Source: Vulcanimicrobiota bacterium
GTDB taxonomy: Bacteria; Vulcanimicrobiota; Vulcanimicrobiia; Vulcanimicrobiales; Vulcanimicrobiaceae
Reading direction: 5' to 3'
DNA: 61,883 nucleotides
NCBI GenBank assembly: GCA_030041225.1
Contig: JASHOG010000117.1
Span: forward strand, 1 to 61,883
Shown here: in pieces, positions 41,355 to 50,379 of the stretch
Position numbering within the stretch: the stretch's first letter is position 1
How the letters are laid out: the number at the start of each line of letters is the position of its first letter
The notes under the pieces: generated by a model
The model's database searches: none
Seen by the model: only the letters and a program-made list of their open reading frames with translations
Told to the model about the DNA's origin: nothing
Position numbers and translations under genes: made by a program

Positions 41355-41956
41355 TCTCCCTCCCGTGCGATCGCCTCGCGCATTTCCTTGCGTACTTCCT
41401 CTGCTCTGGCGCGTGTCGCGACGTAGGGCGCCTCGTCGCCTGCGAGCATGATCACGCCGATGACCGCGACCATGAGAACAAGCGCGGTGATCTCGAACGG
41501 CAAGAGGTAGACCGTGAAAAGCGCCTTGCCGAAGTCGCTGACGCTACCGAAGACGTTCGCGGTGCCGGCCGGGCCCGCGCTCGCGAGGCTATGCGACGGC
41601 GGCAGCGGTGTGGCGTGCGAGCTCAAGACTCCCGCGGTCACGAGCCCGAAGACGATGAGCACGACCACAACTGCCGGGGCCGTTAAGCGCGGGAGCCGGT
41701 TCGGGCCGAGCGAGATCGGTGCGACCCCGCTCGAGAGCAGCGCGATAACGAAGAGAAAGAGAACGAGAATTGCACCGGAGTAAACGATGAGCTGGATCAT
41801 CGCGAGAAACTCGGCTGAGAGCGAGAGAAAGAGGACCGCCAGCGCAAAGAAGTTCACGAGCAGCGCCACGACACTATAGACCGGCTTGGAAGCGGTAATC
41901 GTCCAGAGAGCGCTTGCGACCAAGACGACAGCCGGAATCCAGAAGAGGGCGCTCAT
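41351..41956 (-). CDS. nuoJ: NADH-quinone oxidoreductase subunit J
   Basis: 201 aa, five helices. The conserved helix 3 region (AEFLAMIQLIVYSGAILVLF) that forms the pi-bulge in complex I is intact. A Ser/Ala/Pro-rich loop precedes the last helix (FEITALVLMVAVIGVIMLAG). Coupled by ATGA to both neighbours. Confidence 0.95.
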   Translation of the reverse strand: MSALFWIPAVVLVASALWTITASKPVYSVVALLVNFFALAVLFLSLSAEFLAMIQLIVYSGAILVLFLFVIALLSSGVAPISLGPNRLPRLTAPAVVVVLIVFGLVTAGVLSSHATPLPPSHSLASAGPAGTANVFGSVSDFGKALFTVYLLPFEITALVLMVAVIGVIMLAGDEAPYVATRARAEEVRKEMREAIAREGD

Positions 41957-42531
41957 TTCAGCAGCGAACCGTTGAACGTTGCGTCGTATCCGGTCTGCGG
42001 GTCCATCGTCGATTTCTTCTCGCCGACGCTGCCGAGATCGGCCGGAATGCCCCCCGGCCGCTCGTCGGGCGGCACGCCGACGCCGCCTTCAGGCGGCACG
42101 AGCAAACGATCTTTCGGATAGATGAAGGAGCCGCGCCGGTAATCGGACATCTCGAAGCGCGGCGTCAGCACGATCGCGTCGGTTGGACATGCCTCCTCGC
42201 ACATGCCGCAGAAGATGCAGCGCAGCTCGTCGATCTCATAGCGCGCCGCGTAGCGCTCACCGGGCGAGCGCCGGTCGCCTGGTGCGTTCTCGGCGCCGAT
42301 CACCGTGATCGCGTTTGCCGGACAGGCGCTCGAGCAAAGCTCGCAGCCGATACAGCGCTCCTTTCCGTCCGCATAGCGCCGTAACTCATGCAGGCCGTGA
42401 AAGCGCGGCGCGTGTTTTTTGCGGACCGACGGATATTGAATCGTCGGCTTGCGCTTGAACATGAAGCCCAGCGTGATCGACAATCCTCTGATGATCGCTG
42501 CGACGTTATACAGACGCTTCCGCATCGCCAT
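41953..42531 (-). CDS. nuoI: NADH-quinone oxidoreductase subunit I (2x[4Fe-4S])
   Basis: 192 aa peripheral-arm subunit carrying clusters N6a and N6b. Two ferredoxin motifs are complete: CIGCELCSSACPANAI and CIFCGMCEEACPTDAI. The N-terminal amphipathic helix and the C-terminal Gly/Pro-rich tail (PPEGGVGVPPDERPGGIPAD) are longer than in E. coli. The start is 7 nt after the nuoH stop. Confidence 0.96.
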   Translation of the reverse strand: MAMRKRLYNVAAIIRGLSITLGFMFKRKPTIQYPSVRKKHAPRFHGLHELRRYADGKERCIGCELCSSACPANAITVIGAENAPGDRRSPGERYAARYEIDELRCIFCGMCEEACPTDAIVLTPRFEMSDYRRGSFIYPKDRLLVPPEGGVGVPPDERPGGIPADLGSVGEKKSTMDPQTGYDATFNGSLLK

Positions 42532-42538
42532 CGTACGC

Positions 42539-43522
42539 TTACCCTCGCAGCGCCACGACGGCGGCGGTGACGAGAAGGTTCAGCGTCGCGACCGGGAGCA
42601 GCACCTTCCAGCCGAATGCCATGAGACGATCGTACCGGAATCGAGGCAGCGTCGTGCGCAACCAGATGTAGAAAAACATGAAGAAGCCGACTTTCAGCAA
42701 GAACCACACGATTCCGGGAAGCCATGTCCAGCCGAACGGCCCGATCCAACCGCCGAGGAAGAGCAGCGAGGCAATGCACGAGACGGTAAGCATGTTCACG
42801 TATTCCGCGATGAAGAAGAGCCCGAAGCGCAGGCCGGAATATTCGGTGTGGAAGCCGGCGACGAGCTCCGTCTCCGCCTCAACCAAATCAAACGGCGCGC
42901 GATTCGTTTCGGCGACGGCGGTGATGACGTAGACGAGAAACGCGACGAACTGCGGGATGAAGAACCAGAGGTTCTTCTGAGCCTCGACGATGCCGGCGAG
43001 TGAGGTCGTCCCGGCAACGATCAGCACTCCGACGAGCGAGAGACCCATCGCGAGCTCGTAGCTGATCATCTGCGCCGTCGAGCGCACGCTGCCCAGGAGC
43101 GGGTATTTCGAGCCCGATGCCCACCCGCCGAGCGAGACGCCGTAGATGCCGATCGACGTGATCGCGAGGAGTAAGAGCACGCCTGCGTTCACGTTGCCGA
43201 TCGCCCAGATGCCGCTTGAGGACGAACCGAATGGAATGATCGCGTACACCGAAAACGCGGTAAGCAGCGAGATGAACGGCGCAAGGCGATAGAGCAGCGG
43301 ATCGGCGGTGCGAGGTGCGAGATCTTCTTTCAGCATGAGCTTGACGGCATCGGCGGCCGGCTGGAGCAGTCCCCACGGCCCGACGCGGTTTGGGCCCGGA
43401 CGCAGCTGCATCCAGCCCATTACCTTACGTTCTGCAAGCATGGCATACGCGAAGGACGTCACGACGACGAAGAGCAGCACCGCCGACTTGATCAGCACGA
43501 TGAACCACAACGGCAGCGTCAC
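42539..43522 (-). CDS. nuoH: NADH-quinone oxidoreductase subunit H
   Basis: 327 aa, eight helices. It contributes to the quinone-binding chamber. Signatures: AERKVMGWMQLRPGPNRVGP (strictly conserved), AETNRAPFDLVEAETELVAG (acidic loop of the E-channel) and YSGLRFGLFFIAEYVNM. Overlaps nuoG by 4 nt. Confidence 0.97.
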   Translation of the reverse strand: MTLPLWFIVLIKSAVLLFVVVTSFAYAMLAERKVMGWMQLRPGPNRVGPWGLLQPAADAVKLMLKEDLAPRTADPLLYRLAPFISLLTAFSVYAIIPFGSSSSGIWAIGNVNAGVLLLLAITSIGIYGVSLGGWASGSKYPLLGSVRSTAQMISYELAMGLSLVGVLIVAGTTSLAGIVEAQKNLWFFIPQFVAFLVYVITAVAETNRAPFDLVEAETELVAGFHTEYSGLRFGLFFIAEYVNMLTVSCIASLLFLGGWIGPFGWTWLPGIVWFLLKVGFFMFFYIWLRTTLPRFRYDRLMAFGWKVLLPVATLNLLVTAAVVALRG

Positions 43523-45453
43523 GCCGGCACCTCCGCGGAGTCGACGAGCACCGCGATGCGTTCGTCATGCAGGCACGTGCCGCCGCCGGAGAAGAGACGC
43601 CGCGGCGGCGCTCCTTCGTCTCCATAGCTCTTGCCGTAGCGAACGTCGCCGAATCCAAACTCCGCGGGAAGCGTCGCACGCTGCGCGACGGCCGCTTCAA
43701 CCTCCTCGCGCGAGGGCAGCTCGATACGCAGTGCGCGGGCGAGCCCGACGAGCATCTCCAGATCGGCGAGCGTCCCCTCCGGAGCTTGCAGGGATGGTGT
43801 GAGCGAGAGCAGGTCGCCGGCGAAGCTCGTCGTCGTGCCGCTCTTCTCGAACGCCCCCGTCGCCGGGAGGATGAGCGTCGCGAGCTCGGCGGTCTGCGTC
43901 ATGAACAGCTCGCTCACGACGACGAACGGCGTGCGCTCGAGCGCTTCGCGCGCACCGAACGACGCCGGCGCGTTGCGGACCGGATTGACGCCGAAGAGCG
44001 AGATCACCGCGAGAGCGTCGTCGAGCATCGCGGCAGTGTCGCGACCGCCCGCCTCAGGAAGCATCCCCATCGCCTCTGCACCACGCGCATTCGGTTGCTC
44101 GCTCACGATGTAGGTGCGCAGATTGGGAATCACCGCAAGGCGCTCGTGCAGCACACGCCCGAGATCGAGATCGACGCCGTCCCAAATGAGCGCGGCGCGC
44201 TCGACGCCGCTGCCGAGCTCTGCGAGCGTACGCGCTGCGTCGCTCGCGTGAATCACGCGCGCTCCGTTGCGCAGTACGGCTTTGCGTATGCGCAGATCGA
44301 ACACCGGGGCAAGCTCCGCGGGCTCCTCGCCGGCGATAAGGATCGCCTGCATGGTTTCGATCTCCGCAATGCTTCCGGCGCGCGCTCCGGGCGTCGCCTG
44401 CCGTTGGCGCCCGGCGCGCCAATCGAGATTCTTCGTGCCGAGCGAGCGGAAGAGATGCTGCAGGACGTATGCCTCTTCATTCGTCAACCGCCCCCCACCG
44501 ATCGCACCAATCGAGGCCGGGCGTGCCGCAGCCTTGCGCAGCGCGGTCGCCCAGAGATCGAACGCGTCGTCCCAGCCGATTTGAATGAAGCGGCCGTCGC
44601 TCTTGTAGAGCGGCTGCGTCAGGCGCTCCGGTGACTCGTAGAAACCGATGTTGTAGCGTCCGCGGTCGCAGAGCCAGCCGTCGGAGATCGCTTCGTCTTC
44701 TGCGACCGTCATCGTACGCATGATCTTGCCATAGCGCACGTCGACGAACTGGCGGCACCCGACGGAGCATTGCGTGCAGCTCGTCTGCGTGCGCCGCAGA
44801 TCCCACGGACGGGACTTGAAGCGATAGGTCTTCGACGTGAGCGCCCCCACCGGGCAGAGCTCGGTGACGTTACCCGTAAAGTAGTGACGGTACGGCGCAC
44901 CGGTCGCCGTCGCGATGATGTCGCGATGGCCGCGGTCCTTCACGACGAGCTGCGCGTCGCGCACGATGATGTCGTCGAAGCGCACGCAGCGCTGACAGAC
45001 GACGCAGCGCTCCTCGTCGAGAACGATCGTCGGACCGAGATCGACCGCCTTCGGTTTACGCTCCTTCGGATCGACGACGTCGGACATACCGCGCCCGTAC
45101 GCCATTGCGTAATCTTGCAGATCGCACTCGCCACCCTTGTCGCAGATGGGACAGTCGAGCGGGTGGTTTGCGAGCAGAAGCTCGATGACCATAGCGCGTC
45201 CCGCGTCGGCCTTCTCGCTGCGCGTGCGCACGACCATCCCGTCCGTTACCTGTGTATTGCACGCGATCTGGAGCTTCGGCATCCCTTCGATCTCGACGAG
45301 GCAGACGCGGCAGAGACCCGCCGGGCCGAGCTTCGTGTGGTAGCAGTAGATCGGAATCTCTTGCTTCACCTTACGCGCTGCCTCGACGAGCAGCGTGCCC
45401 TTCGGCACTTCCAGCTCGACTCCATCGACCGTCAGCTTCACAAGGTCAGGCAA
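43519..45453 (-). CDS. nuoG: NADH-quinone oxidoreductase subunit G
   Basis: 644 aa, shorter than E. coli NuoG (about 900 aa) with a reduced molybdopterin-like C-terminal region. The N-terminal [2Fe-2S] motif (PIYCYHTKLGPAGLCRVCLV, later CNTQ), the His-ligated [4Fe-4S] motif (HPLDCPICDKGGECDLQ) and the second cluster motif (CVVCQRCVRF) are all present, as is CTQCSVGC (the optional N7 cluster). The start is TTG with GGGAG 8 nt upstream. The SD lies only 4-9 nt downstream of the inverted-repeat element that separates this gene from nuoF. Confidence 0.95.
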   Translation of the reverse strand: MPDLVKLTVDGVELEVPKGTLLVEAARKVKQEIPIYCYHTKLGPAGLCRVCLVEIEGMPKLQIACNTQVTDGMVVRTRSEKADAGRAMVIELLLANHPLDCPICDKGGECDLQDYAMAYGRGMSDVVDPKERKPKAVDLGPTIVLDEERCVVCQRCVRFDDIIVRDAQLVVKDRGHRDIIATATGAPYRHYFTGNVTELCPVGALTSKTYRFKSRPWDLRRTQTSCTQCSVGCRQFVDVRYGKIMRTMTVAEDEAISDGWLCDRGRYNIGFYESPERLTQPLYKSDGRFIQIGWDDAFDLWATALRKAAARPASIGAIGGGRLTNEEAYVLQHLFRSLGTKNLDWRAGRQRQATPGARAGSIAEIETMQAILIAGEEPAELAPVFDLRIRKAVLRNGARVIHASDAARTLAELGSGVERAALIWDGVDLDLGRVLHERLAVIPNLRTYIVSEQPNARGAEAMGMLPEAGGRDTAAMLDDALAVISLFGVNPVRNAPASFGAREALERTPFVVVSELFMTQTAELATLILPATGAFEKSGTTTSFAGDLLSLTPSLQAPEGTLADLEMLVGLARALRIELPSREEVEAAVAQRATLPAEFGFGDVRYGKSYGDEGAPPRRLFSGGGTCLHDERIAVLVDSAEVPA

Positions 45454-45472
45454 AATTTAGTCTCCCAACAAG

Positions 45473-45630
45473 TCGCATGACCTGATGCTGTTATGTCATG
45501 CTGAGGAAGCTCGGACCGACGAGCGGAGCCATGGACGGCGGGAGCGAGGAGGCCGAGCAGCAGGAGCGAGTCATGGACGACGAGCGACGAGCGGTTCAGA
45601 GGCATGACATAACAGCGTGGGGTCATGCGA
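45473..45630. repeat. 158-bp MITE-like inverted-repeat element between nuoF and nuoG
   Basis: The ends are 29-bp terminal inverted repeats matching at 26 of 29 positions (45473-45501 and 45602-45630; outer arm TCGCATGACC, inner arm GCTGTTATGTCATGC). The interior holds an imperfect tandem of about 42 bp (CATGGACG at 45530 and again at 45572) and no ORF of its own. The right end includes the last codons and stop of nuoF, so the insertion has been fixed into the gene. In the operon's transcript it would fold into a long hairpin just before the nuoG SD. A segment of the interior recurs at 58251-58290. No transposase is in the window. Confidence 0.75.
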
Positions 45631-46864
45631 TGCGTGCCTCGAACTGCTCCGGGAATCTGTTGAGCACGGATTTCAAGAACGGCTCGATAGAGTCGCCGAG
45701 CGGGCAGAGGTTGATGCCGGTGATCGTCGCGCTAACGCGGTGCATCATATCGAGGTCGCCGCGCAAGCCTCGGCCATCGACGAAGCGCTCGAGAACGCGC
45801 TCGAGCCAATGCCCGCCTTCTCGGCACGGCGTGCACTGCCCGCACGATTCGTGCGAAAAGAAGCGTACGAGATTATACGCGGCTTTGACGAAATCGGTCG
45901 TGTCGTCGAAGACGACCACCGCTCCCGAACCAAGCATGGTTCCCGCTTTCGCGAGCGACTCGTAGTCGTACGGAAGATCGAGCTGCTCCTCGAAGATGCA
46001 CGCCGAGGATCCGCCGCCGGGCTGAATCGCCTTCAGCGTTCGCCCGGGACGCAATCCGCCCGCAAGGTCGAGCAGCTCGCGCACCGGCGTTCCGAGCGGC
46101 ACCTCGTAGTTGCCGGGCCGTTGCACGTGGCCGGAAACCGAGACGATCTTGAAGCCCTTGCTGCGCTCCGTCCCGGCGCCGGCGAACCATTCCCAACCGC
46201 GTGCGAGAACGGGTACGAGATAGGCGAGCGTCTCGACGTTATTCACGACCGTCGGCATGCCGTAGAGACCTTCAACGGCGGGGAAGGGTGGCTTCAAGCG
46301 CGGCTCGCCGCGCTTGCCTTCGAGCGAGTTGAGCAATGCCGTCTCCTCGCCGCAAATGTACGCACCGGCACCGCGATGCACCGTCACCTCGAGATCGTAG
46401 CCGCTGCTCAAGATGTTCTTCCCGACGAAGCCTGCCGCGCGCGCCTCGTCGAGAGCGCGCGCAAAGACCTGATACCCGTCCTTGAACTCGCCGCGAATAT
46501 AGATGAACGCGTGATGCGATCCGATCCCGTATGCACCGAGCAGCATCCCTTCGAGCACGAGATGCGGTACGTTCTCGATGAGCATTCGGTCTTTGAACGT
46601 TCCCGGCTCCGCTTCGTCGGAGTTGCAGACCAGATAACGCGGCTTGCCGTTCTTCGGGAGGAAGCTCCACTTCTTGCCCGTCGGAAAGCCGGCGCCGCCG
46701 CGTCCTCGCAGACCGGATTTGTCGGCGTACTCCATCACCTCTTCGGGTTTCAGCGAGCTGAGCGCGCGCTTCCACTGCTCGTAACCGCCGCGTTTGCGAT
46801 ACACCTCGATCGAACGAAGATCCACTTCGCCGATCCCCTCGGTGAGAACTTTAGTGACCGGCAC
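45623..46864 (-). CDS. nuoF: NADH-quinone oxidoreductase subunit F (NADH- and FMN-binding)
   Basis: 413 aa. It oxidises NADH and passes electrons via FMN to cluster N3. Motifs: GLRGRGGAGFPTGKKWSF (NADH/FMN Gly-rich loop), CNSDEAEPGTFKDRML, AGAYICGEETALLNSLEGKR and ESCGQCTPCREG (cluster Cys). The start overlaps nuoE by 14 nt. Its last codons (ARIA-stop) lie inside the right end of the inverted-repeat element. Confidence 0.96.
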   Translation of the reverse strand: MPVTKVLTEGIGEVDLRSIEVYRKRGGYEQWKRALSSLKPEEVMEYADKSGLRGRGGAGFPTGKKWSFLPKNGKPRYLVCNSDEAEPGTFKDRMLIENVPHLVLEGMLLGAYGIGSHHAFIYIRGEFKDGYQVFARALDEARAAGFVGKNILSSGYDLEVTVHRGAGAYICGEETALLNSLEGKRGEPRLKPPFPAVEGLYGMPTVVNNVETLAYLVPVLARGWEWFAGAGTERSKGFKIVSVSGHVQRPGNYEVPLGTPVRELLDLAGGLRPGRTLKAIQPGGGSSACIFEEQLDLPYDYESLAKAGTMLGSGAVVVFDDTTDFVKAAYNLVRFFSHESCGQCTPCREGGHWLERVLERFVDGRGLRGDLDMMHRVSATITGINLCPLGDSIEPFLKSVLNRFPEQFEARIA

Positions 46865-47636
46865 GCGCGCCCTCGCCTTCTTCTTCCTCGATCACCGCGA
46901 CGACGTCGCGCGCCTCTTGGACGGCGCGCTCGCGTGTCGCGCCATAGAATGAAGGTCCGCGCTCGACGATCCGATCCAGCATGATGATACCCGGCTCGTC
47001 GCCAACCCCGCCGGCGTTGTCGGGACTCTCCGTCCCGATCGCGCCGGCCGAACGCCCGCCACGCGCGACCTCGCCGAGGCGTGGAAGGCTCCACGTGCGG
47101 CCGGGCGCTTCCGTCTGCGCGCGCGGCGCAACTGCGTAAGCACCCGTGCGCATTGCCGTGACCATGCCGTCGACCCGCTTCGGCTCCAGATCGTAGACGA
47201 ACTCAAGATTGACCTGCGCGCACGTTGCACGATCGCACGCCGCGAGACACTCGACCTCTTCGTACGAGACGAGCCCGTCCGGCGTCGTCTCGAGGTGACC
47301 GACGCCGAGCTTCTCGTGAAACGCTCGCATCACGTCTTCGGCGCCGTTGATCGTGCAGGCAAGACCGCGGCAGACCTGGACCGTGTACTTACCGACCGGC
47401 CTGCGATAGAGCAGCGTGTAGAACGACACCGTCGACTCGACGACCGCCGGCGTAACACCGAGCATCTCGGACGCGGCGCGCATGGCCTCCGAGCTTACGA
47501 AGCCTTCGTGTTCTTGAAAGAGCTGCATGATCGGCAAGAGGGCAGAGCGCGGATTTTCGTATTGCGCGATGATCTTCTCGCACTCCGGACGAAGCCGCTC
47601 GAGTAACGCGGGAAATTGTTCTTGCCGTTCGTTCAC
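46851..47636 (-). CDS. nuoE: NADH-quinone oxidoreductase subunit E, with C-terminal extension
   Basis: 261 aa. The first about 150 residues are the thioredoxin-like [2Fe-2S] subunit with the ligand pairs in VCRGLACTINGAE and ECLAACDRATCAQV. The rest is an extension of about 100 residues not found in E. coli NuoE (166 aa). It is Gly/Ala-rich at first (GRSAGAIGTESPDNAGGVGD), then has a helical acidic end (VQEARDVVAVIEEEEGEG). The extension may contact NuoF, whose gene overlaps this one by 14 nt. Confidence 0.93.
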   Translation of the reverse strand: MNERQEQFPALLERLRPECEKIIAQYENPRSALLPIMQLFQEHEGFVSSEAMRAASEMLGVTPAVVESTVSFYTLLYRRPVGKYTVQVCRGLACTINGAEDVMRAFHEKLGVGHLETTPDGLVSYEEVECLAACDRATCAQVNLEFVYDLEPKRVDGMVTAMRTGAYAVAPRAQTEAPGRTWSLPRLGEVARGGRSAGAIGTESPDNAGGVGDEPGIIMLDRIVERGPSFYGATRERAVQEARDVVAVIEEEEGEGARAGH

Positions 47637-47670
47637 CGTGGCTTCAACCTCATCGTACGTGCGAGTCGCA

Positions 47671-48891
47671 TTATCTGTCGACCTCGCCGAAGACTGGATC
47701 TAACGACCCGATCGAGACGACGAGGTCGGCGATGAGATTCCCCGGAGCGATGCCTTTGATCGCTTGCAGGTTGTAGAGAGACGGTGGGCGTGTGCGAACG
47801 CGATAGGGACGATTGCCGCCGTCGCTCACGATGTAGTACCCGAGCTCCCCGCGCGGAGACTCAACCGCTTGATAGACGTCGCCCGGAGGAACGCGGAAGC
47901 CCTCGCTCACGATCTTGAAGTGATGGATCAGTGCCTCCATGGACAGCGCAATCGTCTCCTTCGGCGGCGCCGCAACCTTCGTATCGTCGATCATCACCGG
48001 CCCCGGCTCTTCGAGCTGCCCGCGAACTTGTTTCAGGATACGATGTGCCTGTTCCATCTCATCGAGACGTACGAGGAAGCGTGCGTAGGCATCGCCCTCC
48101 GTGCGCGTCGGCACGTCGAACTCGTAGCCTTCGTATCCGGAGTAGGGGAAGGCGCGACGGACGTCATACGCGAGGCCGCTCGCACGCAGCGAGGGTCCGG
48201 TAACACCCCACGAGATCGCGTCCTCGAGCGAGAGGCGCGCGATACCGATCGTGCGGTCTTGGAAGATCGGGTTCGCTTGCAGGAGTCCGCGCAAGTCGCG
48301 CATGCGTCCGGGGAACTTCTGCAGCAGCGCATCGAACGTGTCGAGGAATCCTTCCGGCAGATCTCCGTTGCAGCCGCCCACACGCAAGTAGTTCGGATGC
48401 ATGCGCGCACCGCCGACCGCCTCTTGCAGATCGAGGATGTTCTCGCGCAGATCGAACGTGTAGAAGAATACCGACATCGCGCCGAGATCGAGCGAATGCG
48501 TGCCGAGCCAGACGCAGTGCGACGCGATGCGGGTGAGCTCGCCGAACAGCACGCGAATACGCTGCGCACGCTTCGGGATACGGTCGCCGATCCCCAAGAG
48601 CCGCTCGACGCCAAGGACGTAGCAGAGCGAGTTAGATTCCGGCGCAAGGTAATCCATGCGCTCGATCACCGTCTGTGCCTGCGACCAGAAGAGGTTCTCG
48701 GCGGTCTTCTCGATACCCGTATGAAGGTAGCCGATCTCGGGGTCGGCGCGAACGACGCTCTCGCCCTCGATCTCGAGGACGAGCTGTAAGACACCGTGCG
48801 TTGACGGGTGTTGCGGCCCCATCGAGAGCACCATCGAGTTGCCCTCTTGCGAAACGATCTCAGGCGTCAGAGGCGCTGTGGAGAGACTCAC
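47671..48891 (-). CDS. nuoD: NADH-quinone oxidoreductase subunit D
   Basis: 406 aa from the GTG at 48891, which overlaps the nuoC stop as GTGA; the open frame further upstream is antisense-like and lies within nuoC. It forms the quinone site with NuoB. Signatures: MGPQHPSTHGVLQLVLEIEG (quinone-binding His), IGYLHTGIEKTAENL, DYLAPESNSLCYVLGVE, PRGELGYYIVSDGGNRPYR and the C-terminal SLDPVFGEVDR. Confidence 0.96.
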   Translation of the reverse strand: MSLSTAPLTPEIVSQEGNSMVLSMGPQHPSTHGVLQLVLEIEGESVVRADPEIGYLHTGIEKTAENLFWSQAQTVIERMDYLAPESNSLCYVLGVERLLGIGDRIPKRAQRIRVLFGELTRIASHCVWLGTHSLDLGAMSVFFYTFDLRENILDLQEAVGGARMHPNYLRVGGCNGDLPEGFLDTFDALLQKFPGRMRDLRGLLQANPIFQDRTIGIARLSLEDAISWGVTGPSLRASGLAYDVRRAFPYSGYEGYEFDVPTRTEGDAYARFLVRLDEMEQAHRILKQVRGQLEEPGPVMIDDTKVAAPPKETIALSMEALIHHFKIVSEGFRVPPGDVYQAVESPRGELGYYIVSDGGNRPYRVRTRPPSLYNLQAIKGIAPGNLIADLVVSIGSLDPVFGEVDR

Positions 48892-49484
48892 TCGCCCCCG
48901 CTCTCCTTTTGCTGCTCTTGCAACGCTGCAAGTGTCTCGCCCGACGGAGGCGTTCCCGCTTGAACGTTGCTTTTCAGAGCGAACGCCGGGCGCGGCGATC
49001 GCTCTCGTGCGGGACCGCGCAGCGGGTAATCCTTGCGCAGTGGATAGCCTTCCCACGTGTGCGGCATCTGGATGCGCCGTAAATCAGGATGACCGTCGAA
49101 GACGATCCCAAACAGATCGTACACCTCGCGTTCGGCCCAGTCGGCCGCCTTCCACACGTCGCTGACGGTCGGCAGATGCGGATGCGCCGCGTCGACACCG
49201 CATAACAGGCGCATGCGCTGCGGCGTGCCGAGTTGCTCGACGCTGCGCGGCTGCGCGGTCAACTTCAGAAGATGGTACACGACGTCAAAACGCGGCGTAC
49301 GCTGCGGGTAGTCCACCGCTCCGAGGTCGAGCAGCATCGTCCAGCCCTGCGCTCGCAGCGCCTCGAGACGCGTGCGTACCTGCGAGGCGTCGATACGTTC
49401 AATCGTGGCGTCCTCGATCGGGGGGCGTAGGCTCGGTGGATCGACCGCTGCGCCCGCGAGCGGTGGCGTTTGCGTACTCGGCAA
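48888..49484 (-). CDS. nuoC: NADH-quinone oxidoreductase subunit C
   Basis: 198 aa, a separate 30-kDa-type subunit, not fused to NuoD as in E. coli. Motif: WKAADWAEREVYDLFGIVFD followed by GHPDLRRI and the RKDYPLRGP end. The C-terminal tail (EETLAALQEQQKESGGE region) is charged. It begins 17 nt after the nuoB stop. Confidence 0.95.
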   Translation of the reverse strand: MPSTQTPPLAGAAVDPPSLRPPIEDATIERIDASQVRTRLEALRAQGWTMLLDLGAVDYPQRTPRFDVVYHLLKLTAQPRSVEQLGTPQRMRLLCGVDAAHPHLPTVSDVWKAADWAEREVYDLFGIVFDGHPDLRRIQMPHTWEGYPLRKDYPLRGPARERSPRPAFALKSNVQAGTPPSGETLAALQEQQKESGGE

Positions 49485-49501
49485 GGCTCTTCCTTATTTC
49501 A

Positions 49502-49981
49502 CTATGAACGCGCGAGGAAACCGCCGCGGCCGCCTTCGCGGATTTGCTGCTGGATCAGGGTGATGCCGTGCAGCAAACCGTCCGGAGTCGGTGGACAGCC
49601 GGGAACGTACACGTCAACCGGGATGATGGTGTCGACACCTTGGACGATCGCGTAGTTGTCGAAGACACCGCCCGAGCTCGCACACGCGCCCATCGAGATG
49701 ACCCACTTCGGATCCGCCATCTGATCGTAGATGCGCTTGATGACCGGTGCCATCTTCCATGCGACACGCCCGGAGACGATCATGAGATCGGCTTGACGCG
49801 GGGAGCTGCGAAAGACTTCAGAGCCGAGTCGCGCGATATCGAAGTGTGGATCGGTGACGCTCATCATCTCGATCGCGCAGCAAGCGAGCCCCATCGTCAG
49901 CGGCCAGACACTCGAGCTCTGCGCCCAGCGTGCCGCGTCATCGACGCGCGTCAGCAGGAATTTCCCCGGCCCTACCTCCAC
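49502..49981 (-). CDS. nuoB: NADH-quinone oxidoreductase subunit B
   Basis: 159 aa from the GTG at 49981, which has AAGGGCGG upstream and overlaps nuoA by 10 nt; GTG 50002 is a second choice. It carries terminal cluster N2: the tandem Cys of [10 protein letters not shown], then [15 protein letters not shown] and [15 protein letters not shown], are complete. The longer open frame to 50200 runs through nuoA in another frame and is not coding. Confidence 0.95.
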   Translation of the reverse strand: MEVGPGKFLLTRVDDAARWAQSSSVWPLTMGLACCAIEMMSVTDPHFDIARLGSEVFRSSPRQADLMIVSGRVAWKMAPVIKRIYDQMADPKWVISMGACASSGGVFDNYAIVQGVDTIIPVDVYVPGCPPTPDGLLHGITLIQQQIREGGRGGFLARS

Positions 49982-50337
49982 TGAAATCCGCCCTTCTTCC
50001 ACACGTAAGCGTACCCGATCGCCAGCACGACGACGAAGACAATCATCTCGAACAGCCCGAAAAGTCGCAGCGCGTGCATTTGCACGGCCCAAGGATAGAA
50101 GGAAGCTGCCTCTACGTCGAAGACGACGAAGAGCATTGCGATCAAGTAAAAGCGCACGGGAAAGCGCCCGGAGAGCGCCGACGTAGGCTCGACCCCGCAC
50201 TCATATGGATCGGCCTTTTGTGGATTTGGCTTGCTTCGCCCGAGGAGGCCTGGGAGCCCGGTGAAGAGCAGCGCCGCAGCGAGAGCAATGATCAGGTAGA
50301 TGCCGACCGGCGCATACGGGGTCATCGCGTCTTTCAT
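49972..50337 (-). CDS. nuoA: NADH-quinone oxidoreductase subunit A
   Basis: 121 aa, three helices, first gene of nuoA-N. Signatures: [20 protein letters not shown] (the loop Cys that marks the active/deactive transition region in other complexes) and [22 protein letters not shown]. The upstream gap to the divergent lipoprotein gene is only 42 bp. An extended -10-like TGTTATACA sits right at the first ATG, so transcription may start inside the codons counted here and translation could begin at the second ATG (50325). Confidence 0.95.
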   Translation of the reverse strand: MKDAMTPYAPVGIYLIIALAAALLFTGLPGLLGRSKPNPQKADPYECGVEPTSALSGRFPVRFYLIAMLFVVFDVEAASFYPWAVQMHALRLFGLFEMIVFVVVLAIGYAYVWKKGGFQWR

Positions 50338-50379
50338 TGTATAACAGGCGAAGCGACCCTGCGAGGCGTAGGGAGCCGC

